Assembly (NCBI GenBank): GCA_964628055.1
Contig: CAZVNL010000001.1
Location: 115,222-179,221, forward strand
Direction: 5' to 3'
DNA from: CAZBEL01 sp964628055
GTDB lineage: Bacteria; Fidelibacterota; Marinisomatia; Marinisomatales; TCS56
DNA length: 64,000 nucleotides
Part shown: piece by piece, positions 27,444 to 36,748 of the stretch
How the letters are laid out: each line of letters begins with the position of its first letter
How positions within the stretch are numbered: the first letter of the stretch is position 1
The notes under the pieces: generated by a model
Database searches by the model: none
What the model saw: only the letters and a program-made list of their open reading frames with translations
Told to the model about the DNA's origin: nothing
Translations under genes and position numbers: made by a program

Positions 27444-27866
27444 GTGGGACATCGTACCTTGGCTATCATTAAACCTGATGCCATTAGGAAAAAGGTAATG
27501 GGAAAAATTATCGATCGGATCTTGGAAGCCGGTTTTGAGATCACCGCCGCCAGACTCGTGCACCTGAAACAAGAAGAAGCAGAAACCTTCTACGCCATAC
27601 ACCACGAACGACCGTTTTTCCGTGACCTGGTCACTTTTATGACCTCCGGTCCTTGCCTGCCTATGGTAGTGGAACGCGAGAATGCTGTTACTGCCTTTCG
27701 GAATCTCATCGGGGCTACCAATCCCGAGGAAGCCGCCCCGGGGACCATTAGAAAGGACTTTGCCGATAACGTTCAGAACAATGCCATCCACGGATCGGAC
27801 TCTGATACTAACGCTGAAAAAGAAATTGCATTTTTCTTCACTCCCAAACAAATTCTCATGCGTTAA
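27444..27866 (+). CDS. ndk: Nucleoside diphosphate kinase
   Basis: A 140-residue NDK that balances NTP pools by transferring the gamma phosphate of ATP. It has the N-terminal LAIIKPDAIRK, HYxxH-like IHHERPFF, GATNPEEAAPGTIR, and the phosphorylated H116 in NAIHGSDS. It starts with GTG after an AGGA-type ribosome-binding site. Placement behind sucCD is functionally apt. Confidence 0.97.
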   Translation: MGHRTLAIIKPDAIRKKVMGKIIDRILEAGFEITAARLVHLKQEEAETFYAIHHERPFFRDLVTFMTSGPCLPMVVERENAVTAFRNLIGATNPEEAAPGTIRKDFADNVQNNAIHGSDSDTNAEKEIAFFFTPKQILMR

Positions 27867-27896
27867 GGAGCACTAATACAAGCAGCCTATCCCTTT

Positions 27897-28766
27897 ATGC
27901 GACAAAAAACAAGACTCATCTTATTCGTCGCTCTACTTTTATTTGCGGGTTGTGGTAAAAAAACCGAAGAAGGACCCGTTGGTAAATCGTTTACTTTTAC
28001 GGCCGAAATGCCGGAAGAAAACGCCGATCTGGAGTTCAACTGGTCACTCCTGGAGCAACCTGATGCCAGCCTCCTCTCCCCGCAAGACTTCATCCTTTCC
28101 TCCGATCAAACCACCATGACCTTCCTACCAGATGCCGAAGGGGAGTTCACTTTCCAGGTAGTTGTTACTCAGTATGGCGATGAAATTTCCACCCAGACTT
28201 TTGATTTCGTGGCTACCCCTTCCTTCGAAGAAGAAATAACGGCGGCAGACACGGCCGACCTAACAGCCTGGGTGGAAGAAGAAGATGAAAAACAGTGGTT
28301 CCAGGAGGATACCACTTCTTTGGAGAAAACGGTGGTTGAAACCACGGAAACGAAGGATGAAACGCCGATTGCCGAAGAATTAGCAACGGCGCCACCAACG
28401 GAAACCATCGTTGAAAAAGAATCCCCGGAACCGCAGCCACCCCCTCAACCATCGGCGACGAGACCACAACCAACTGAAAAACCAAAATCCCGCGAGGTTA
28501 TTCCCTTCGATAAAAACCGTTTTACCATTCAGATCGTATCCAAAAAGAAGTTGGCTGATGCCGAGGTTGTGGCTGCCAGTCTCATCGAAGCCGGTTATGA
28601 TGCCTATATCCAGCGCGTCTATTTTAAAGATGTTGACGAAATCTGGTACCGGGTAAGAATTGGGAGTTATGATGATTTAGAGATGGCCAAAACCGTCGCT
28701 GAATCCATCGCCACCACGCAACACACCAAAACGTGGGTAGATTTCGTACGTTATGAGGAACATTAA
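27897..28766 (+). CDS. Lipoprotein with PKD-like and SPOR domains
   Basis: A 289-residue exported protein: signal peptide with lipobox ending in C19 (LLFAGC), an Ig/PKD-like domain at about 28-105 (FTFTAEMPEENADLEFNWSL...GEFTFQVVV), an acidic and Pro-rich linker (about 115-200), and a C-terminal SPOR domain at about 205-285 (FTIQIVSKKKLADAEVVAASL). SPOR domains bind denuded glycan strands, usually at division septa, so this protein probably ties peptidoglycan to a membrane. No precise role is known. It lies 30 bases after ndk and 24 before the next membrane-protein gene. Confidence 0.82.
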   Translation: MRQKTRLILFVALLLFAGCGKKTEEGPVGKSFTFTAEMPEENADLEFNWSLLEQPDASLLSPQDFILSSDQTTMTFLPDAEGEFTFQVVVTQYGDEISTQTFDFVATPSFEEEITAADTADLTAWVEEEDEKQWFQEDTTSLEKTVVETTETKDETPIAEELATAPPTETIVEKESPEPQPPPQPSATRPQPTEKPKSREVIPFDKNRFTIQIVSKKKLADAEVVAASLIEAGYDAYIQRVYFKDVDEIWYRVRIGSYDDLEMAKTVAESIATTQHTKTWVDFVRYEEH

Positions 28767-28790
28767 CCTTCAACTGAACAGGAGAAGAAC

Positions 28791-30053
28791 ATGGGACCAA
28801 TGAAACTCTATTTTGATGTTCGCGACGTCTTCCGGGCTCCGCGCTTAGCCCTTAGTGGTAAGAAAATCTGGATCTTTGTAGTCTCCGGCCTTATTGGTTA
28901 TGTGGCCTACTGGATTCTAACCTATCTGGCCTTGGGACTCGCCGGGCTTTCCTTTGGGACTGCCTGGCAAACACATGGTTTGTACCCCTGCCTCTTTGGT
29001 ACTTCCAGCCCCTGGTACGCTTATGTGGTGTGGGCCCTGGGATGCCTGGTATTATTTTTCGCACTCAACTTAGGTTGCGCTGCTGTCTCGCGGGTGACCT
29101 ACAAACAACTAAAGGGGGATGAATTCTATTCCTCCGGGGATGCCTGGAAATTTCTGAAAAAACACTGGCACCCGATAATCTTTACCTCCCTTTCGCTGGC
29201 CCTGATTATCGTCTTTTTCGTCTTCATGGCCACTATCTTTGCTCTGTTTGGGAAAATACCCTACGTGGGTGAATTCCTGTTTGCCATCCCCTACTTGCTT
29301 TACTTTTTCGGTTCCGTCTTTACGGTCTATACAGCGGTGGTGTTTTTAATCTCCCTCGTTTACACCCCCGCCATCGTGAGCACCTATGAAGAAGATACCA
29401 TGGGAGCCGTTTTCCAGAGCTATACCATTACCTGGTCACAGCCGTGGCGCCTGCTACTTTACAATGGATTATTGGTCTCCATTGGATACATCGCTGTGTA
29501 CGTGTATGGCTACTTTTGGTCGTGGGGTTATCGATTAATCAATATCGTTTTCGGCCACGAATGGTTAATGGGCACCAAATTAGCAAACATCGTCGGTTGG
29601 GCTACCCGCACTGTCTTCCCCGCACGGGTCTTCAATTGGGAAACGGCCAATAACTGGCTATGCAACCTCCTTGGAATCACAAAATCAAGCTGCTACGGGA
29701 TGATTAACACACCCCCCGAGACCCTTTCTGGTACGGAAACCGTGGCGGGGTTTTTCCTGGCTATTTTCCTTTTCATCATCCTCTTTACGGTTCTGGCTTA
29801 CGGACTGTCTATCCTCTCAGTAGGAGAAACGATCATGTTCGTCATCTTCAAGAAACGCTCGGATGACGAAAATCTCCTGGAACGCAAGGATGAAGAAGAG
29901 TTAGAGGAAGAGGAGGAAAAGGAGGAAGAAGAAGAAAAGACCGACGAGACCGACGAAGCTACAACCGAAGAATCTGAACCAGAGGAAGATGCCTCAGAAT
30001 CGGAAAGTGGTTCCGAAGACTCAACCAAAGACGACCAATCCTTGAAAGATTAA
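28791..30053 (+). CDS. Multi-pass membrane protein with acidic C-terminal tail, function unknown
   Basis: I do not recognise this family with confidence. The 420 residues form about six hydrophobic stretches (roughly 24-52, 75-105, 125-155, 160-195, 222-245, 330-357), with a soluble loop at about 250-330 that contains several Trp and Cys residues. A very acidic tail (about 370-420, long Glu runs with Asp, Ser and Thr) follows. Charge and hydrophobicity suggest an inner-membrane protein with the tail in the cytoplasm. It has a strong ribosome-binding site (AGGAG) and follows the SPOR lipoprotein, so the two may act together; this is inference. Confidence 0.7.
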   Translation: MGPMKLYFDVRDVFRAPRLALSGKKIWIFVVSGLIGYVAYWILTYLALGLAGLSFGTAWQTHGLYPCLFGTSSPWYAYVVWALGCLVLFFALNLGCAAVSRVTYKQLKGDEFYSSGDAWKFLKKHWHPIIFTSLSLALIIVFFVFMATIFALFGKIPYVGEFLFAIPYLLYFFGSVFTVYTAVVFLISLVYTPAIVSTYEEDTMGAVFQSYTITWSQPWRLLLYNGLLVSIGYIAVYVYGYFWSWGYRLINIVFGHEWLMGTKLANIVGWATRTVFPARVFNWETANNWLCNLLGITKSSCYGMINTPPETLSGTETVAGFFLAIFLFIILFTVLAYGLSILSVGETIMFVIFKKRSDDENLLERKDEEELEEEEEKEEEEEKTDETDEATTEESEPEEDASESESGSEDSTKDDQSLKD

Positions 30054-30170
30054 AGGTTCAGTTAGCTACGAGCAATTCTCCTTCCTTAAAAAAATGGGGT
30101 TATGTGCTTCATGGGATTGTAATTACCCCTTGTTCAAATAGTAGAACAACGGTAGCTTCCCAGCCAAAAA

Positions 30171-30683
30171 ATGAGACTCTATCGCTCCGAACTGGCATTA
30201 GGGTTCAAAGAGAAGTTCTTTGAAATCCCCGTGGTTTCCCTGGAAGCCGAGGACCTTCCCTTAGTGGGGGAGCAAATCCCCTGCTCCCTCTCGGTGCACT
30301 CCATTCCCCGGGGATATAAACTAACCGGCGTTGTAACACTCTCTTATCAAGAAGTTTGCGACCGCTGTTTAGAACCATACACCAGCGTACAGGAAATTCC
30401 CTTTACTCTCCTTCTGGTGGATAAACAGGAATTTCTTGAGGGAGACAACCCGGAAATGATCTGGTTCCCGGAATCCGAGCAAATGGTGGATATTGGACCT
30501 TATTTCCATGAACTCGTTTACTTAGAGGAACCCCTCAAAAGGTTATGTGACGAGGGTTGTAAAGGGTTATGCAGCTACTGTGGCACTAATTTGAATATTG
30601 CCACCTGTCAGTGCGATGTTAGAGTCACTGAAACCGATTCCCCTTGGGATTCCTTAAAAATGATCTTTTCCCAGGGAGCGTGA
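30171..30683 (+). CDS. yceD: YceD/DUF177 family protein
   Basis: A 170-residue DUF177 protein, a family nearly always encoded directly before rpmF and linked to 23S rRNA accumulation or ribosome assembly. It contains the central VCDRCLEPYTS motif and a C-terminal Cys cluster (CDEGCKGLCSYCGTNLN...CQC) that may bind zinc. A 117-bp gap precedes it, so this gene probably begins the yceD-rpmF-plsX-fab transcript. Confidence 0.88.
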   Translation: MRLYRSELALGFKEKFFEIPVVSLEAEDLPLVGEQIPCSLSVHSIPRGYKLTGVVTLSYQEVCDRCLEPYTSVQEIPFTLLLVDKQEFLEGDNPEMIWFPESEQMVDIGPYFHELVYLEEPLKRLCDEGCKGLCSYCGTNLNIATCQCDVRVTETDSPWDSLKMIFSQGA

Positions 30684-30708
30684 TTACCAACAAGATTTAG
30701 GAGAGAAA

Positions 30709-30888
30709 ATGGCATTACCAAAAAAAAGGCAGTCTAAAGCTCGTAGTCGTAAACGACGTACCCATTACGTAGCTGGGAAAGTTGCCGTTATGACATGTCC
30801 CCAATGCAATCAACCCAAGATGCCCCACCGCGCATGCCCTAACTGCGGTTATTACCGCGGCCGGCCCGTAATCTCCGCTACGGAGTAA
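30709..30888 (+). CDS. rpmF: 50S ribosomal protein L32 (bL32)
   Basis: A 59-residue protein starting MALPKKRQSKARSRKRRTHY, the bL32 signature, with a zinc ribbon formed by C30-x-x-C33 and C43-x-x-C46 and the ending GYYRGRPVI. A ribosome-binding site (AGGAGAG) lies just before the ATG. It sits between yceD and plsX, its classic position. At 59 codons it falls under usual gene-finding cut-offs. Confidence 0.97.
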   Translation: MALPKKRQSKARSRKRRTHYVAGKVAVMTCPQCNQPKMPHRACPNCGYYRGRPVISATE

Positions 30889-30898
30889 CCTAACCTTA

Positions 30899-31900
30899 AT
30901 GAAAATAGCTTTGGATGTCATGGGGGGTGATTTCGCCCCCCAGGCGACCATTCAAGGTGCCCTCCAAGCCCTACAACAAGCGGACTCCCAGTTTGAAATC
31001 GTCCTGGTGGGACCCGAAGACCGTATCCGCGCTGAACTGGGGCGGAGCATGCCTCCCAAGGTTCACCTACACCTAGCCAACGAGATTGTTACCATGGATG
31101 ACCGAGGTTCAAAAGTCCTGAAAACGAAACCAGACTCGTCACTGGTACAGGGAATTCAATTAGTGAAAAAAGGGCAGGTAGACGGGTTTATCAGTGCCGG
31201 GAATACGGGTGCCATTATGGCTACGTCGCTCCTTTTGTTAGGTCGGATCAAAGGCGTGCGTCGCCCAGCGTTAGGCGTTTATATTCCCACCCAAAAAGGG
31301 GGGAAAATATTATGCGACGTGGGCGCTAATCCCGAAGCAAAACCCCATCACCTCCTGCAATTTGCCATCATGGCGGTCCATTACTTAAAACATGTAGAGG
31401 GAATAGAAAATCCCCTGGTGGGCCTGATCAACATTGGTATAGAGTCGAATAAAGGCAGCGAACTCTATGTGGAAAGTTATCGACTGTTAAAAACGGGACT
31501 TCCCAACTTCATCGGTAATGTGGAAGGGCGTCATATTTTTACCACCGAGGCCCACGTGTTGGTGTGTGATGGTTTTGTGGGTAATACCCTATTAAAATTC
31601 GCTGAAGGGTGGATTTCTACCTTTGGGACCTTGATCAAAGAAAGCTTGCGCGAGAGACTTTCCTATCAACTTGGGGCGCTCCTGCTTAAACCGGTTTTCG
31701 AATCCATAAAAAAACAATACGATTATGAAGAACACGGAGGCACCCCGCTGTTGGGTATAAACGGCGTCTGCATCATCTCCCATGGCAGTTCCAGCGCCAA
31801 AGCCATAAAAAATTCCCTGTTGGTGGCCAAAAAATGCATCAAAGAAAACCTTATCGAAGACATCCGTAAGGGTGTCACCCAATTCACATCAGAAGCATGA
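30899..31900 (+). CDS. plsX: Phosphate acyltransferase PlsX
   Basis: A 333-residue enzyme that makes acyl-phosphate from acyl-ACP, the donor for PlsY in phospholipid synthesis. The N-terminal ALDVMGGDFAP motif, DRGSKVLKTKPDSSLV, GFISAGNTGAIMA, LCDVGANPEAKPHHLLQFA and FVGNTLLKFAEG are all characteristic. Its start lies ten bases after rpmF, and its stop overlaps fabH (ATGA). Confidence 0.97.
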   Translation: MKIALDVMGGDFAPQATIQGALQALQQADSQFEIVLVGPEDRIRAELGRSMPPKVHLHLANEIVTMDDRGSKVLKTKPDSSLVQGIQLVKKGQVDGFISAGNTGAIMATSLLLLGRIKGVRRPALGVYIPTQKGGKILCDVGANPEAKPHHLLQFAIMAVHYLKHVEGIENPLVGLINIGIESNKGSELYVESYRLLKTGLPNFIGNVEGRHIFTTEAHVLVCDGFVGNTLLKFAEGWISTFGTLIKESLRERLSYQLGALLLKPVFESIKKQYDYEEHGGTPLLGINGVCIISHGSSSAKAIKNSLLVAKKCIKENLIEDIRKGVTQFTSEA

Positions 31901-32886
31901 AAGCAACGATTACCGCTACGGGACGTTATCTTCCCGACCGCATTCTCACGAACTCAGATTTAGAAAAAATCGTTGAGACATCGGATGAATGGATCCGGAC
32001 GCGTACCGGCATTTCGGAAAGAAGGGTTGTCGCCAAGGGGCAAGCTTCCTCAGACATGGCCACGCACGTGGCCCGACAACTATTACAACGGTCACAAACC
32101 CATCCCGAAGCCATTGACACCATCATCGTGGCGACGGTCACACCCGACATGTTTTTCCCTTCCACAGCGGCTCTGGTTCAAGCTAATATTGGCGCGCAAA
32201 ACGCCTGGGGCTTTGATCTCTCGGGGGCCTGCACAGGTTTTCTATACGCACTTGACACTGGTACCCGCTTTGTTGAATCCGGTCGCTACCAGAAAGTTAT
32301 GGTGATTGGCGTAGACACCATGAGTGCCATTGTGGATTATACGGACCGCAATACCTGTGTCCTTTTCGGCGACGGCGCGGGGGGCGTACTCTTAGAACCC
32401 AGTGACGGTGAAGCGGGGATTATCGATTCTCTCCTCCATCTCGACGGCACCGGTGGCGACTACCTGTTTATGCGCGGCGGGGGTAGTCTCCACCCTGCCT
32501 CTCACGAAACAGTAGACCAGCGCATGCATTTTATTTATCAGGACGGTAGAACGGTGTACAAATTCGCCGTAAAAGGCATGGCCAACGTCAGCGCTGAAAT
32601 CCTGGAACGCAACGGTTTCACAGGCCAGGACGTAAAATTGTTTATCCCTCACCAGGCCAACAAACGAATTATTGAAGCCACCGCCAAACGGTGCCAATTC
32701 ACCGATGACCAAATGCTCATTAACATCGACAAATACGGCAACACCACTGCGGCCACCATCCCCATTGGCATGGACGAGGCCCTGGAAAATAAGCGCCTAA
32801 AAAAAGGTGACTTGTTATTATTAGCTGCTTTCGGTGCCGGTTTTTCCTGGGGAAGTATCCTGATCCGTTGGGGGGAATGTTCATGA
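31897..32886 (+). CDS. fabH: 3-Oxoacyl-ACP synthase III FabH
   Basis: A 329-residue thiolase-fold enzyme that starts fatty-acid synthesis by condensing acetyl-CoA (or branched acyl-CoA) with malonyl-ACP. The active-site Cys is C112 (SGACTGFLYAL), with the His of IPHQANKRI and the Asn of NIDKYGNTTAATIP. The N-terminal DEWIRTRTGISERR is typical. It overlaps plsX and fabD by four bases each (ATGA). Confidence 0.97.
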   Translation: MKATITATGRYLPDRILTNSDLEKIVETSDEWIRTRTGISERRVVAKGQASSDMATHVARQLLQRSQTHPEAIDTIIVATVTPDMFFPSTAALVQANIGAQNAWGFDLSGACTGFLYALDTGTRFVESGRYQKVMVIGVDTMSAIVDYTDRNTCVLFGDGAGGVLLEPSDGEAGIIDSLLHLDGTGGDYLFMRGGGSLHPASHETVDQRMHFIYQDGRTVYKFAVKGMANVSAEILERNGFTGQDVKLFIPHQANKRIIEATAKRCQFTDDQMLINIDKYGNTTAATIPIGMDEALENKRLKKGDLLLLAAFGAGFSWGSILIRWGECS

Positions 32887-33800
32887 AAACAGCCTATCTT
32901 TTCCCCGGCCAGGGATCCCAAGTTGTGGGGATGGGTCAAGACCTCTACCAAGAAACCGATTTAGGATATAAATATTACCACCGGGCAAACAAGATATTGC
33001 AAACGGACATTCAAACGATCTCTTTTCAAGGGCCAGCAGAAATTTTACGGCAGACGCAACACACCCAACCGGCCCTATTTACCGTTAGCGTTATCTTGGG
33101 ACAATTATTACAGGAACAAAACCAGGAACCCCACTGCGTTGCTGGCCACAGTCTCGGCGAGTACTCCGCCCTCACGGTAGCAGGAGCTTTTGATTTCGCC
33201 ACGGGTTTGGATTTAGTGAATACCCGCGCCCGGGGCATGCAGGCTGCTGGGCAAACAAATCCCGGAACCATGGCCGCTATTATCGGATTAGATGATGATG
33301 TGGTCCAAACTCTCACTGAAGAGATAGAAGGGATCGTTACGGCGGCCAACTTTAATGCTCCCGGTCAAGTGGTTATCTCTGGGGAAGTCCCGGCCGTTCA
33401 AGAGGTTATGACCAGGGCCCAAGCACGAGGCGCCCGGCGGACAATCCAATTAAATGTCAGCGGCGCGTTTCATTCTCCTCTCATGGCTCCTGCTCGAGAA
33501 GTCCTTGCAGAGAAATTACAGACCATCGAAATTCACGATACTAGTATCCCCGTATATATCAATGTATCAGCCCAGGCAACAACATCAGCAGATACAATCC
33601 GCGAGGGACTGTTAAACCAGTTAGAGCAACCGGTGCTTTGGCAGGCAACGATAACCAATATGATCAATGATGGAGTAGAGGCCTTCGTCGAGGTAGGCCC
33701 CGGGCGGGTGCTCCAGGGTTTGACCCGTCGAATTAATCGCTACGTCCATACCCGCGGAATTGACTCTCTGGCTGCTCTAAAGGAATACTGCCGTGTTTGA
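32883..33800 (+). CDS. fabD: Malonyl-CoA:ACP transacylase FabD
   Basis: A 305-residue transacylase supplying malonyl-ACP. The N-terminal FPGQGSQ, the nucleophile S90 (GHSLGEY) and the catalytic-His segment SGAFHSPLM are present, and the C-terminal EVGPGRVLQGL is standard. ATG 32883 is chosen because it overlaps the fabH stop (ATGA) and starts MKTAYLFPGQGSQ at the usual distance; upstream in-frame starts at 32868 and 32877 are less likely. It overlaps fabG by eight bases. Confidence 0.96.
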   Translation: MKTAYLFPGQGSQVVGMGQDLYQETDLGYKYYHRANKILQTDIQTISFQGPAEILRQTQHTQPALFTVSVILGQLLQEQNQEPHCVAGHSLGEYSALTVAGAFDFATGLDLVNTRARGMQAAGQTNPGTMAAIIGLDDDVVQTLTEEIEGIVTAANFNAPGQVVISGEVPAVQEVMTRAQARGARRTIQLNVSGAFHSPLMAPAREVLAEKLQTIEIHDTSIPVYINVSAQATTSADTIREGLLNQLEQPVLWQATITNMINDGVEAFVEVGPGRVLQGLTRRINRYVHTRGIDSLAALKEYCRV

Positions 33801-34539
33801 ACTCGCCGGAAAAACGGCCCTGGTCACCGGCGCCTCCCGGGGTATCGGGAAAGCCATCGCCTTAAGGCTCGCCGAAGCCAGCGCTCACGTGGTGTGCATC
33901 AGTCGCTCCGAAGTGGCACTGAAACAAACCGTTGCGGAAATTACATCCCGGGACTGGCAAGCAACCGTTGAAGTCTGTGACGTCACTAAACCTGACCTAA
34001 TTCAAACGCTGGTAAAAACCATTTTGGAGCGTCTGGGGCGCATCGACATCCTGGTGAATAACGCTGGTATTACCAGGGATAACCTGCTCATGCGCATGTC
34101 TACTGATGATTGGCAAACGGTTCTGGATGTAAATTTGAATGGTGCCTTTCACACTATTAAAGCTGTTACCCGTCCCATGCTACGGCAACGATTTGGGCGG
34201 ATTATTAACATCTCCTCAGTGGTGGGACTTACCGGCAATGCCGGGCAGGCCAATTATGCCGCCTCCAAAGCTGGTTTGATGGGCTTAACTAAGGCTACCG
34301 CCAAAGAGTTGGCTTCCCGGGGAATAACGGTCAATTGTATCGCCCCTGGTTATATCGAAACTGATATGACCGCCAACTTATCAAAGGAAGTAAAAGAGAA
34401 TTTACACAAGCAAATCCCTCTTGGCCGGATTGGCCGACCCGACGACGTGGGAACCTTAGTAGTCTTCCTGGCGTCGGAAGAGGCAGGGTATATCACCGGG
34501 CAGACGATCGCCGTTGACGGTGGTATGACGATGCAATAA
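33793..34539 (+). CDS. fabG: 3-Oxoacyl-ACP reductase FabG
   Basis: A 248-residue short-chain dehydrogenase carrying out the NADPH-dependent reduction of 3-oxoacyl-ACP. It has the nucleotide loop TGASRGIGKAIA (about 12-23), NNAG, the catalytic Y155-x-x-x-K159 (YAASKAG) and the C-terminal GGMTM. The start is GTG. Position between fabD and acpP fits the operon. Confidence 0.97.
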   Translation: MFELAGKTALVTGASRGIGKAIALRLAEASAHVVCISRSEVALKQTVAEITSRDWQATVEVCDVTKPDLIQTLVKTILERLGRIDILVNNAGITRDNLLMRMSTDDWQTVLDVNLNGAFHTIKAVTRPMLRQRFGRIINISSVVGLTGNAGQANYAASKAGLMGLTKATAKELASRGITVNCIAPGYIETDMTANLSKEVKENLHKQIPLGRIGRPDDVGTLVVFLASEEAGYITGQTIAVDGGMTMQ

Positions 34540-34557
34540 CGAACAAGGAGGTCTTTC

Positions 34558-34785
34558 ATGTCCACATTCGACAAAGTCAAAGAAGTCATCATCGACAAAT
34601 TGGGTGTCGAGGAGGAAAAAATCACTCCCGAAGCATCCTTTGTAGATGATTTGGGTGCCGATTCTCTGGATACAGTGGAGTTAATCATGCAATTTGAAGA
34701 GGAATTCGGGATTGAAATTCCCGACGAGGATGCGGAAAAAATCACCACCGTTGGTGCAGCCATAGAATATATCGACAGTAAGTAA
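34558..34785 (+). CDS. acpP: Acyl carrier protein
   Basis: A 75-residue, strongly acidic carrier protein. The 4'-phosphopantetheine attachment site is S36 in GADSLDTVEL. A very strong ribosome-binding site (AAGGAGG) precedes the ATG, consistent with the high abundance of ACP. fabF follows after six bases. Confidence 0.98.
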   Translation: MSTFDKVKEVIIDKLGVEEEKITPEASFVDDLGADSLDTVELIMQFEEEFGIEIPDEDAEKITTVGAAIEYIDSK

Positions 34786-34791
34786 GACCCA

Positions 34792-36033
34792 ATGAATCGA
34801 AGAGTGGTCATTACGGGTTTAGGTGTTCTGGCACCTAACGGCAACAGCGTCTCCGAGTACTGGAAAGCGCTCCTTGCCGGGCAAAGCGGGATTAACCAGA
34901 TCACTTATTTTGACACGACCGACTTTCCCGTGCAGATTGCCGGGGAGCTGAAAGGGTTTGATCCTATGGATCATTTCGATCGCCGGGAAGCACGGAAACT
35001 GGACCCTTTTTCTATCTTCGCCCTGGTGGCCGCAAAAGAAGCCCTGCAACAGGCCGGTTTGGACAAAGATGATCACAACCCCGATCGGATCGGCGTCATG
35101 TTAGGATCGGGTGTTGGTGGGATTCAAACCTTGGAACAGCAACACCGGATCTTAATAAAGCGGGGTCCCAGAAGAATCTCCCCCTACTTTGTCCCTATGA
35201 TGATCATCAACATCGCCGCCGGTCAGGTAGCCATGCACTGGAATTTCCGTGGACCAAATCAAACGGTCAGCTCAGCCTGCGCTTCAGCAACGGATGCCAT
35301 CGGAATCGCCTTCCGAATGATTCAAGCAGGAACTGCGGATGTCATGGTTGCCGGGGGAACGGAAGCTTGCATCGCTCCCCTTCCAATCGCCGGTTTTGCC
35401 AACATGAAGGCCCTCTCCACTCGGAATGAGGATCCTCAGGGCGCCAGTCGTCCATTTGATAAGGACCGGGATGGCTTCGTGATGGGCGAAGGAGCCGGAG
35501 TTCTCATCCTGGAATCCCAAGCACACGCTCTACAGCGGGGTGCTGTTATCATGGCCGAAGTCGCCGGATATGGAGCAACGAACGATGCCTTCCACATCAC
35601 TCAACCAGCTCCCGGAGGCGCCGGAGCCGTCAAGGCCATGCAAGCAGCCATCCAGGATGCAAATCTCGACCCGCAAGATATCCAGTACATTAACGCCCAC
35701 GGCACTTCCACACCGTACAATGATAAAAACGAAACCATGGCTATTAAAGAAGTCTTCGGCCAGCACGCATACAACCTAAAAGTGAGTTCCACAAAATCGA
35801 TGACTGGTCATTTGTTAGGAGCCAGTGGAGCCGTGGAAGCCATTGCATCGGTAATGGCCATCAAGGAAGATATGGTACCGCCAACCATTAATTATACCAC
35901 CCCGGACTCTGAGTGTAACCTGGACTACGTCCCCAATGAGGCTCAACCCCTTTCCGTAGAGGCCGCCCTCTCAAACACCTTTGGATTTGGGGGACATAAC
36001 GCAGTTATCTGTATCCGTCGCTGGATTGAATAG
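34792..36033 (+). CDS. fabF: 3-Oxoacyl-ACP synthase II FabF
   Basis: A 413-residue elongating ketosynthase with the Cys-His-His triad: C163 (SSACASA), H303 (NAHGTSTP) and H340 (MTGHLLGAS), and the C-terminal NTFGFGGHNA loop. It condenses malonyl-ACP with acyl-ACP. One base separates its stop from the GTG of rnc. Confidence 0.97.
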   Translation: MNRRVVITGLGVLAPNGNSVSEYWKALLAGQSGINQITYFDTTDFPVQIAGELKGFDPMDHFDRREARKLDPFSIFALVAAKEALQQAGLDKDDHNPDRIGVMLGSGVGGIQTLEQQHRILIKRGPRRISPYFVPMMIINIAAGQVAMHWNFRGPNQTVSSACASATDAIGIAFRMIQAGTADVMVAGGTEACIAPLPIAGFANMKALSTRNEDPQGASRPFDKDRDGFVMGEGAGVLILESQAHALQRGAVIMAEVAGYGATNDAFHITQPAPGGAGAVKAMQAAIQDANLDPQDIQYINAHGTSTPYNDKNETMAIKEVFGQHAYNLKVSSTKSMTGHLLGASGAVEAIASVMAIKEDMVPPTINYTTPDSECNLDYVPNEAQPLSVEAALSNTFGFGGHNAVICIRRWIE

Positions 36034-36034
36034 G

Positions 36035-36748
36035 GTGTCCCTTTTTAGTTATTTTTTCCGGCGCTCCGCACCACAACCTTACGAAACCCTACAAAACCAA
36101 ATAAACTACCGCTTTCGCCATCCGGAGTACCTAATACAGGCATTTCGGCACCGTTCAGTAGATACGCGACCGCGGCAGAATTACGAACGCCTGGAGTTCT
36201 TAGGTGACGCTGTAGTGGATATTATTATAAGCCGGGAATTAATGGCGGAATTCCCCGAGGGCGATGAAGGGCTGTTGACCCAAAAACGCTCCGCCCTGGT
36301 ACAAAAGTCCTTCTTGGGAACAATGGGCAAAATACTCAATTTACTGGACTATTTAGAAATTGAACCCACGGTGAATTTGCAGAACGAAAAGGTAGCGAAT
36401 AAACAATATGCAAACCTGTTTGAAGCCTTGGTGGGCGCTCTTTTTTTAGACGGGGGTTTAAAACCAGCCCGTCGACTCGTCTTAGAAACGGTCTGGCGGA
36501 ACCGTTACAACGCCTGGGAAAGTGTGAATTATAAAGGTCAACTCATCGAATATTGCCACGCTCACCAAATTGGTAACCCTAAATTTCAAATTACCGATGT
36601 CTCCGGACCCGATCACCAGAAGCTCTTTGAAGTTCACGTTCGTATTGGTTCAAAGACCTTTCCCACCGGGATTGGGTTTGATAAAAAATCAGCCGAACAA
36701 GCGGCAGCACAACAGGCGTTGGATGCTTTAGAAAAGAGCGCTACTTAA
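36035..36748 (+). CDS. rnc: Ribonuclease III
   Basis: A 237-residue double-strand-specific endoribonuclease for rRNA and mRNA processing. The catalytic signature NYERLEFLGDAVVD (about 49-62) and the second acidic site (FEALVGALFLDGG) are present, and a double-stranded-RNA-binding domain fills about 165-235. The GTG at 36035 is chosen because it begins just after the fabF stop; an upstream in-frame start at 35981 would overlap fabF heavily. The stop codon overlaps the stop of the convergent nuclease gene. Confidence 0.94.
   Translation: MSLFSYFFRRSAPQPYETLQNQINYRFRHPEYLIQAFRHRSVDTRPRQNYERLEFLGDAVVDIIISRELMAEFPEGDEGLLTQKRSALVQKSFLGTMGKILNLLDYLEIEPTVNLQNEKVANKQYANLFEALVGALFLDGGLKPARRLVLETVWRNRYNAWESVNYKGQLIEYCHAHQIGNPKFQITDVSGPDHQKLFEVHVRIGSKTFPTGIGFDKKSAEQAAAQQALDALEKSAT

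Noticed and set aside
27369..27851. Minus-strand open frame of 160 codons opposite ndk
   Set aside because: Complete overlap with ndk, which is certain; composition looks like a reverse reading of a coding sequence.
30130..30149. LexA-like site TTGTTC-N8-GAACAA upstream of yceD
   Set aside because: The half-sites are in the opposite orientation to known LexA boxes and the downstream genes are not SOS genes.
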